Made by a program: the position numbers and the translations under genes. A DNA stretch of 64,000 bases, taken from Osmia lignaria lignaria (taxonomy: Eukaryota; Arthropoda; Insecta; Hymenoptera; Megachilidae). Below the pieces are notes generated by a model that saw only the letters and a list, made by a program, of their open reading frames with translations, had not been told where the DNA came from and searched no databases. The stretch lies in the NCBI RefSeq assembly GCF_051020975.1, contig NC_135040.1:9665501-9729500 (forward strand), given 5' to 3'. This document shows positions 55,627-64,000 of this stretch, in pieces; position 1 is the first letter of the stretch, and the number at the start of each line of letters is the position of its first letter.

Positions 55627-58600
55627 TCTGTTTGTTTATTTAATTACCGGTTTTAGTTCTCTTCCACTCGTATATACGACCTCGACGTGGAGTCATATAT
55701 ATGTATATTTTTTTTTTTTCTTCATCGTTGGTCAAGCTTTTGACCCAATTTTCGTTTACCTTGCAGGAAAGTCAATTAAGAATGTTCGTCACGCTGTAGA
55801 TCGAATAATCTCGCAGCAATCTTTATCATTTTTTTTCTTTTATTTTTATTATCTATATGATAACGCGAGTGGACTCTATGGACTCTATGGACTCTGTTTT
55901 ATTTTGAAAAATGAATAATATTAAAGTTCCATAAACACGCGTAGGGGTAGATAAGAACGTATCTAAAGTCTACTACACAGGCCAGTGAATCACTGTAATC
56001 CAACAAGGCTAGAAACTGTGAAATGAATTTAAAAAAAAGGTTACGAATAGGCAAGAAAAGGAAAAGTAAAATTGAAAAAAATTCGACTAATGGTAGCTTT
56101 GCAAGGGTGTGATGATATCCTACCACAGAGCAATGACAAAGATCATTTTTAATTATCGTAATTATATGTTTTAAACGGGGTACGTCATAAACATTGAAAT
56201 TTTCAAATTCAAATCCAGGTCTATTAGGATAAAATAAAAATTATGAAAAAAGACACGGATATGTATAGTTACGTTGACGAGTTGTATTGCTAAGCCGCGA
56301 GGTACCGTACCGTTTTCTCGTGGTACGAGCTAAGTCGGTGCATGTTGAATCGATGCCCTCGACGAAGATCTGGAATGTAATAAAGTGGCGGAAAAAGATT
56401 CAATAGACATGTATGAAGAAGCGGAAACTTGGACAAGTCGCGTGATGTTTTGCAGGAGCATGCTAAACTGTGTGAATGCATTAGAGGGACACATACCGCC
56501 AGCAGAGAGTGCAGCCCTGATGGTGGCCGAGGAGAAGCCACATCCTGATTCATGTAAGGCTTAAAAACCTGACCAAAAATCATCTGACCACAATATCATC
56601 TGTCGACATAGTCATTTTCTATCTTTAAAACAACAAACAATTTTTTCTGTACAAGGTATGAGTTTTGAACCATTTCAAATGATTTGTCAGAAAGAGTTAT
56701 AAATTTTATTTTTTGTTGAAAAGGTGGGTCATCTTAATTTTTATAAATTGAACCATAAACACTCGCGATGAAATTAGGCTTCTACAAGAAAAGTAGTGAC
56801 ATCCATGGGAAAGTGACGATTTTTAATGGCATAAAAGTTTTGCAAAATAACACTTATGGTATATCAAATTAAAGCTTAAGGCTAATTAAAAATGATTGCA
56901 CTAACCCCTCATAAAGTTTCTTAATATAAAATAGCCGGTAGTCAATTAAACTGATAACTGATTTCTTTTCTCTTTTAATTACGAAAAATTGTTGAGAACC
57001 TAGATATTGAAATTTATAGATAATTGAAAATTAATTAATTTTTCCTGATAGATAATTTGAAATGACTCTGTACATACATGAAAACCTGCTATTTTTATAA
57101 ATTCACAAATTTAAGTTAATCTGGTATAATTAAAAAAAAAATTGTTTGTTACGTGTCGCTTTATTCTCATCCACCTCTCATTGTGCATGTCATCTATTGC
57201 CATCTATGTATGTTTGTAAAATTATATTTATTTGTAGTTTCATTGTGATACATTCGTTTTGAATTTATTTGCGACTATTATTTTCTTTCTGCTTTCAGTA
57301 TGATTCAAAAGTGCAGAGGAATCAAAAGTGCTGATTATATGAAAAAAAAAAAATCAATAATCAAAAATATTCTATTGCTGCTTCGCTACTACAAGACATA
57401 ACAAGTGGTCCTAGCAAAGAAACAATATCACATTAGTACTTATAATATATTTTCGTATTGACAAATTTCGAAAATTATTAGAGGAGTGCAAGTGAACGAC
57501 ACGATGTCCAATCGTTGATGTATCATAAATAACTAATACCTTAGAAATCCAAAATTTAATCGTATCAATATTTTTGTAAGCATTGCTACAAATTTTCATT
57601 GGAATCCCAGGAAAAGTTAATCTCTTAAATTACGAAGAATGCAATTTATTATTTAAACCATATTATTTTTTTTTTGTCAAGAAGAAAAGTAATTGAATCA
57701 AATTCACTGTCACTTTATGCAACTCTTTGCATTTCATTGGTCATAGTCCAAATTTTTTAGCTTCTTCTTTTCATGAACTCACACTGCTTCAGCCAAATAC
57801 TCACACCATACACTTGATTGAAAGTTGAATATATAGTTGAAGTAATTTTCTTTCAATATAGAGCTTATATTTCTGACGATGTTGCAAAATATGTGAATAA
57901 TAGTTATTGTAAATAGTAAATATAGGATATAAGATGAATTTCATTGTAATTATTATTTTTTAATTATAGTCTAATAAAGTATCAGTATTATAAGCTCTAT
58001 GATTTCCATCGATGTCTCTCTCCTGTCATCTATGTGTGTAATATGTATGGTAATCTGTTGTCCGATTATATACATATGTATATCTAATTCTAGTCAATTC
58101 TAAGTACTCTTATCATTATTCTAAATAAAATTGGTAGATATATTGTCTTCATTTCTAAGAAAAAAAAATATATATATACTTATGCGCTATTTAACACTGG
58201 CCTTTGTAGTAGTTTCAATGGAGGTAGGCCATTTAAGGATATGCAATAACACACATGGGTCGTCATAGATCAGTTTATAAAATGCTATAAGGCATAAAAG
58301 AATAAGGAGTGTTGAGAAAAACATGCAATGATTATAAGAACAAATTGTTATCCACATTAATATTATTTTTTTATATGAAACTGTAAAACCGACTTGAAAA
58401 ATACTAAATGCAGTTGGAGCATGAGTGGTGTTGTAATGTGGCATGTCAGCATGAATGTAATTTCATTTATTTGGATTAAAAAATGAAAGAAGAATTCTGA
58501 ATAGTTTAATATCAATTCTCATGCACTTTCATTTCAATGATTTTTTTTTCTTATCCTTAAGCTTATCATTTATACGAGAAGTAACATTAAAAGACATTTA

Positions 58601-59831
58601 GGCAATTGATTTAAAAAAAAAATTTTAAATAAATTGTACACGTGCTTAAGATAATTGAATGCTTTTCAAAAGCAATTATTTCACTCGCTGAACACAACAT
58701 TTCAAGGTATATCAAATGTATCCATCATTAACTCTTGAATGATGGACAGCTGAAGACGGGTTTTGTAGTAATAAATTTCAAAAAATTTAGATAATGTTTT
58801 TTTTGATGAATTTTTACGTTCTTATCGAGATTGACCCATCTTCGACGTATTCGAGGGTTAATAATCATAAACACACTGCACATGTATAAAACTTAAGGAG
58901 TTATTATCATTATTCTATTTTCCAGGTGTTTATAAAACATTTTTTGGGAATTAAAATTTACTGCACGGAAAAAGAGAAGAGAACGAAATTACTTTTTAGC
59001 TGATATTTTAATAACGAATTAATTTCTTAGGATACCGATGACACAAACAATTAAATTCATTTATATTTATGTATCAGAACAATTAAAATTCGATCTCTAA
59101 GTTCAGTCTCAAAGTCGAAATCAAGGTACAGGTATATTTTTAATCTTTTTTAATGCACAAACTATCATTTCGTACACAAAAATAAAATATTTTATATAAC
59201 AATACTAACAATATATTAATCTTGTTAAAAGAAACTCATACATAATAATATAATCATTTATCGAAGTGAATGAAATATTTTACTCACTATCACAGAACGA
59301 TCTAACAATAGTAGTAATTGCTACATAACTGGCTGTACAGTAACTAGTGGTAGAACCGGAAATGGGGTGATTCTGCGTGAAAAAATAAGTCGAAAACTTA
59401 GGCTCTTAACCAAAGCAGTCTACATTACATCTTTTCGACTTACTCTTTTTACCTAGAATTAGGGGTATGCGGGTATCCACAATTTCGAGATCCGGCTGAA
59501 GGCTCGGGTACCCGCACCCCTTTATCTAAAATTCATCACCATCCGAATTGTGTCACCAGTTACAGAACACCCTGCATATTAACTCCTAAACACACGAATA
59601 CCTTAAACAGGACATTACCTGTATGTCCCAAGTAATATCCAAGAATCCCTGTTCAACAATTTCATTCAACAAAGACCAAGTATAATAGTTGAAGCTTGCT
59701 ATTTGTCTCTAATCGAAACGGTTTGGTAGATGAATGCAAATAATAAAACTGTAGCTTAAACAAGTACTAAAGCAAATCGGCTGAAACTAAAGTGCATCGA
59801 TATTAACGTGTGTGAACAGTTGTGTTTGCAG
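55627..59831 (+). other. Region between the two Glut1 terminal exons
   Basis: AT-rich. A degenerate half copy of the 113-bp hairpin MITE begins at 56759 (ACACTCGCGATGAAATTAGG). A hAT-like mini-element lies at 59460-59522. A triple repeat GGACTCTAT stands near 55872-55895. No other exon is recognised. Confidence 0.5.
59460..59522. mobile_element. 63-bp hAT-like mini-element
   Basis: The left end TAGGGGTATGCGGGTATCC pairs with the right end GGGTACCCGCACCCCT. It is of the same family as 45483-45551 (shared TAGGGGTRTGCGG tip). The possible target duplication is too worn to assign exactly. Confidence 0.6.
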
Positions 59832-59923
59832 CTGGATCCGAGCGATCTTCCGGCGCACCCGCTCAACCGGAGAGACCACCGCCCCCGCTTCCCCCGCCAC
59901 GCTTTCCGAACAGCGGTGTCTGA
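59832..59923 (+). CDS. Glut1: Glut1 distal terminal exon, proline-rich C-terminus
   Basis: Acceptor TGTGTTTGCAG ends at 59831. The exon is very GC-rich within AT-rich DNA. In phase 1, as supplied by the 26-nt microexon, it encodes GSERSSGAPAQPERPPPPLP followed by PPRFPNSGV and stops at 59921-59923. That tail carries an SH3/EVH1-type polyproline ligand and a short C-terminal SGV that could suit a PDZ domain. In phase 2 (directly from 50148 or 52232) it would instead encode WIRAIFRRTRSTGETTAPAS and run on to a TAA near 59945. The third frame is open too. The proline-rich frame seems best by composition, but only a cDNA can decide. Confidence 0.55.
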
Positions 59924-61023
59924 CAATGGGAAACAGCTCCTCTTAATATTGGTAATCTAGTGATCATGAACGCGTCAATCCCACTGCCGTTACTGCTCAC
60001 CACAAACAGCCTCACATTGGAGAATCAATTGTACGAGATCATCACGGAGAGGAGCAAGGCATGCGCGGCATTCTTGAGGAACAGTCTACGAAGGGCGGTT
60101 AACGCGACAATTATTAGCTGGAGCGTCACGGACAACTACGAGAATAATGTGTCGTGCAATCATGCCTAAGAAAACGAGACGAAAGACGTTCGACGGTACG
60201 AACGAGTTTACGAAAATGATCAGAGTCTTGTTATATTAGACGAACGTTTCGACGATGAACGATGACTCGTTTAAGCGAGAGATTATGTTCGATAACACCT
60301 AACCGATAGGTGCTGGTCACAAGATCTAAATGCTCGTTGTTTCGCGGATCTTTCAGCAAGACGTTACGATTTTCTAAATAAATTAGAGCGGCGGTTCAGT
60401 TTGGGGGATGATAGATACACCGAGTCGAAATTCAACTCTTCCTTCGATCATAAGAGCCGGTGATTCTTTCAAGTAAAAGATACAATTGATAAATTCATTA
60501 ATAGTAAAATTATTTGGTTGCAACAAGGAACAGTAATTATAATTAAAATACTTTTGTAACAGATAATGTAATTGCAACTTTAGTCTAATTAAAATTGATA
60601 TTTCGACTCGGGATGATTCGTTGATAACGAGAATTAATCGATACGATTACGATCGAGGCTGAGAAAATTAGATAGAAACGAGGTAACGAATATCCTCGAA
60701 AAAAAATAATAAAGAATCTAAATAAATGTTGCGAAAGTGATTGTGCCTAGATACATGTTTGAAAAAAATGATTAAGAAATTGGACCGTGATCACTACAAG
60801 CATTTGGACTTCGTGCGACACATCGAAGAATAATAGAACGTATAATTGATAGTTGCGACGAATCGTTTAACGAAACCCCACAGGAAGAATGAAAGGTGTA
60901 TATCTATATATACATATATATACTTCACTTTTATATACGTTCATTTCATATACGATTTATTGAAAATTGTACGTCTTTTTGTATCACTGTCGTCTTTATA
61001 TCTCGTTGCACTGTACTACAACT
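59924..61023 (+). other. Distal Glut1 3' UTR
   Basis: Follows the proline-rich stop codon. AATAAA hexamers stand at 60377-60382, 60708-60713 and 60721-60726; the last two lie close together after an A run and are good candidates for the 3' end. An ATG-started frame of 67 codons (59966-60169) has no known relatives and is probably not translated. Confidence 0.45.
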
Positions 61024-61383
61024 TACACCCCCGTTCATAAGTATCCGGACACATTCTAAAACAGAATACTCTTTGTAAAATTTTAATTACTGGTAACTTC
61101 TAAGTGCATTGACCGATCTCGATAAAATTTTCAGCATACACATAACTTATTTGAATCTACGGAAGACATATTTTAAATTTTCATTACAGGCTCGAATAAA
61201 AAAGTTAAAAAATTGCCTTCTACTATTTTTGTCGCGACTGCGACAAACTGTAATTTTATTAAAACGACAAAAGCTAGTATATTAATTTTTATAACGCCTC
61301 AATAAATCTCAAGTCATTTGGTCCAATTTTACAAAGAGTATTCTGTTTTAGAAGGTGTCCGGATACTTATGAACGGGGGTGTA
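61024..61383. mobile_element. Tc1-type MITE, 360 bp, with about 58-bp inverted ends
   Basis: The left end reads TACACCCCCGTTCATAAGTA and continues TCCGGACACATTCTAAAACA, then GAATACTCTTTGTAAAATT. The right end in reverse complement is the same with one substitution in about 58 bases. TA stands at both tips. There is no ORF. The near-perfect arms mark it as the youngest-looking element of the window. Confidence 0.88.
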
Positions 61384-64000
61384 TGTGTTGATCGATCAAT
61401 TGAATTCGATGAGTGTTACGATTACGAATCTGGTATCGACCAAATCGTTAAAAAAAAAAAAAAAAGAACGAAGCCTATGTGTGTTTAATAGTTCGAAAAT
61501 GATAGACGTACAACTATAGAAACGTTGTTCTTATACGGTGCCTCACAGAAACAACATTTTACAAAATTCGTCGATCGTTTTATCTTATAAAAGTACAGGG
61601 ACGCAGTGGTACAAACGAGAGGGTGTCATTTATTACGATAACAAATTTTTCATTTCAAATTATTTCAAAAATTTTATTTAACATGTCGAGTGTCACAATA
61701 AAAATACTTTCATTTTCTTTAGTTATGTTCGATAACACCAAGCCGTTGACTGCCATTGTTTTTGTTGACTTAAATTTCATTTCTTTTACACTTAGATAAA
61801 ATCATAAATTTTATTAAATCTTAATTATAAAAGATACAAAGAGCTAATTTTGAAATTTAAATTTTCAATTTCCAATCCTATAAAATTTGTCTTCTTTGCT
61901 TTTTTTTTAATTATTAAAAAAATCTTAGTTTCCTTTATTACAACGTGACAGCCAACATGTTAAAAGTGACTTCACTTTTCAAACAATAATTATTTGGTTA
62001 AAACGAAAAAGCAAAGAAAAAAGAAATAAGTATTAAAACCTTCTTTCATTGGTTTAATGCAATAATAGTTTAAATGTTATATACACGAAAGTTTCGCACG
62101 AGAGTTCATCACCCCTTCGATTGAACCACAATTAATCGGTAGTACCTTGTACATTCGGAGGCATGCCTTTTCTTACTACCTTTTGTCGTTAATGTTTTAC
62201 ACCGAAATGCACGTAATTCGATGTTAGGCAAACTCTTTTAGGGGAAGAAAATTTCCCTCGTATGTACATAAATGTATATACTGTATACTTCTATGGTACT
62301 TAACACGTCGACGCATAAGAGACAAGAAAAATGTATGATAATCCTATACTATTTGATATAGTATATTCAATTCCCTATTATTAACCAAACACGAAAACTA
62401 TGTCGTATAAGAAGTATACAAAAATTGTTTTACTCGAGTCACAGCGAATATCGACTGGTAAACACAGTTACCTTTTAAAGCACCCTATTTTACGTTAAAT
62501 AACGAAAGAATTTTTAATGAAAATCACTGTTCGATAGATTATATTAAACGCGCAACAACAGTCATGATTAATTAATGAAATATTAGAATGTTATTGAAAG
62601 AAAAAAATGATTTCAACTTCTTATTTTTCTGCTTACGAGTTGGTAAATATAGACTATCTTTCGTTTGATAATTATTAAAAAAAAAAAGAAAAAAAAATGA
62701 AATAATCAGCACTGAAGAATACATTAACACCGTGGATTTAAAAAACCACCTCCCTCGTTAGCTTATATTCGATAAAACTAAACGCAACTTCGAATCGGTT
62801 CACTATCGAGATACTTGCGGTATAATCGCGATATAATATTGTAGAATAGAAGAAATAAATAAAATAAATAAATAACATCATGTGCAGTGAATCGCGTGTT
62901 GTAACTTAACGAAAGAAATAAAAAAGAACAAAAAAAAGAAGGTATAAACTTTTAATTATAAGCTGTCCGAATCATACAGAATCAGTGAGAAAGGCAATAA
63001 AGCTATTGAACTGAAGGAAAAAATAAATAAATAAATAAATATGCTAAAGTAGATCTCCTTGCATTATAGCGTTATCAGAATTCCAACTATTGATTATTGA
63101 TAGTTAGGCTAGAAAATATACGTACATTAGCTACTAGTTTGTTAGTAGCACAATGTAACTGGCGAACGATCGCAAAACTTCGTTAATTAATTATCATACA
63201 CGTACGATGACACAGCAGGATGAAACTGTACGTTTTCTCACTCGTGTTAGGGGTGTAAAAAATAATCGCGAACCCGAGTGCTGATAGCATATCCATTCTT
63301 TCGAGTCATTAAGAAAGGCTTAAACTATGATAATTATAACCGTAGTTGCAATTATTCAATTTTCGATTTCGATTAAAAATTAATCATCCGATCGGTTTAA
63401 GTTGATTCCATCGTATATTCCATCACGGCATTTGACCCGACGCGCGACGTTCAACCTGTTAAACGAATGTTTCAACTATGATTTATATTTGCAAAATTCC
63501 ACTGTTCTTCTTCGTTGGCAATCATCCTATTGAGAAAAGGCATGCTGTGATATATTATACGTTCACTGAAGCAACCAGAACAAGATTACCTGTATCTAAA
63601 AGAATGAATAATCTACGAACAAATTTTCTACCTTCGTCACGATTAACATTCTAATTAATTAGTCTCGTTAGACGAGTGCAGTTATACTCGCATACGCGTA
63701 TGAATTTTGCAAGAAAAAACAAAAGAGTAACAAACAGGAGATGTTTCTCTTGTATCGCGAAGGTCTAAAAAACAAAAGATGTAGGTGTTCGAAGTGCTTT
63801 CAGAAACACTTTTTCATGTACCAGAAAATTAATTTTCACTATAAAATTCATTCACACGTAAATGATAATGTTAAGTAATTCGTTTCTAAAACTGTAATAT
63901 TATACATATATATAAAAACTGATAAACATTATGGAAAAACCTATTTCGCACTCACCACGAACTTTGATAAATGAATCAAGCAATGATCGCGTACATAGAT
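61384..64000. other. AT-rich region to the window end
   Basis: No gene recognised. Many A runs and AATAAA hexamers (for example a cluster near 62850-62875 and AAATAAATAAATAAATA near 63020) occur; any of these could end a long Glut1 3' UTR. A GATAACACC motif recurs at 60293 and 61731. Confidence 0.4.

Noticed and set aside
59966..60169. 67-codon ATG-started frame after the distal Glut1 exon
   Set aside because: In the 3' UTR, no known domain, no acceptor that would join it in frame with Glut1 plausibly.
1..64000. CRISPR arrays, rRNA genes, LTR retrotransposons, transposase genes
   Set aside because: Looked for regularly spaced repeats, long terminal repeats and transposase or reverse-transcriptase motifs in the open frames; none seen.

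Overview
The window looks like insect nuclear DNA, most probably from a bee or other hymenopteran. Non-coding sequence is very AT-rich, exons and putative promoters are distinctly richer in CpG, introns are mostly short, and every recognisable protein is close to its insect ortholog. This species call is inference; no marker in the window fixes it. I see no rRNA, tRNA, CRISPR array, bacterial operon or virus.

Six protein genes can be built exon by exon with matching splice phases. From left to right they are: extra macrochaetae (emc, Id-type HLH, +, 6346-6726); puromycin-sensitive aminopeptidase (Psa, -, 9896-13500); the PFTAIRE kinase Eip63E/CDK14 (+, 16168-18370); a DTWD2-like tRNA aminocarboxypropyltransferase (+, 20857-21937); protein arginine methyltransferase 7 (PRMT7, -, 22015-24974); and the glucose transporter Glut1 (+, from about 27-37 kb to about 60 kb). 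Psa and Eip63E are head-to-head and share about 1 kb of upstream DNA. DTWD2 and PRMT7 are tail-to-tail with only 77 bp between stop codons and nearly touching poly(A) signals. The right half of the window is essentially one long Glut1 locus with several candidate first exons, a long-isoform N-terminus and several alternative 3' ends.

The most interesting points are these. (1) Psa carries a tandemly duplicated, mutually exclusive exon pair. The copies differ at the residues that line the S1 substrate site in M1 aminopeptidases, they are locked by reading frame, and they are separated by only 51 nt. (2) Glut1 appears to be made as a short canonical transporter (short exon starting MACESFK) and as a long form with a 252-residue acidic and His-rich extension plus a coiled coil. 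It also has at least three alternative C-termini, one reached through a 26-nt microexon that shifts the frame into a proline-rich tail. (3) At least six small terminal-inverted-repeat elements with TA target sites (Tc1/mariner-type MITEs) and several hAT-like mini-elements sit in introns and flanks. One is an almost complete fold-back inside a PRMT7 intron.

The stretches 1-5.8 kb, 25-27 kb, 28.6-36.8 kb, 55.3-59.8 kb and 61.4-64 kb hold no gene I can recognise. They are AT-rich with scattered repeats and a few CpG-rich islands that may be promoters or non-coding exons. All exon boundaries were read by eye from splice signals, frame and family knowledge; no alignment or transcript data were available.
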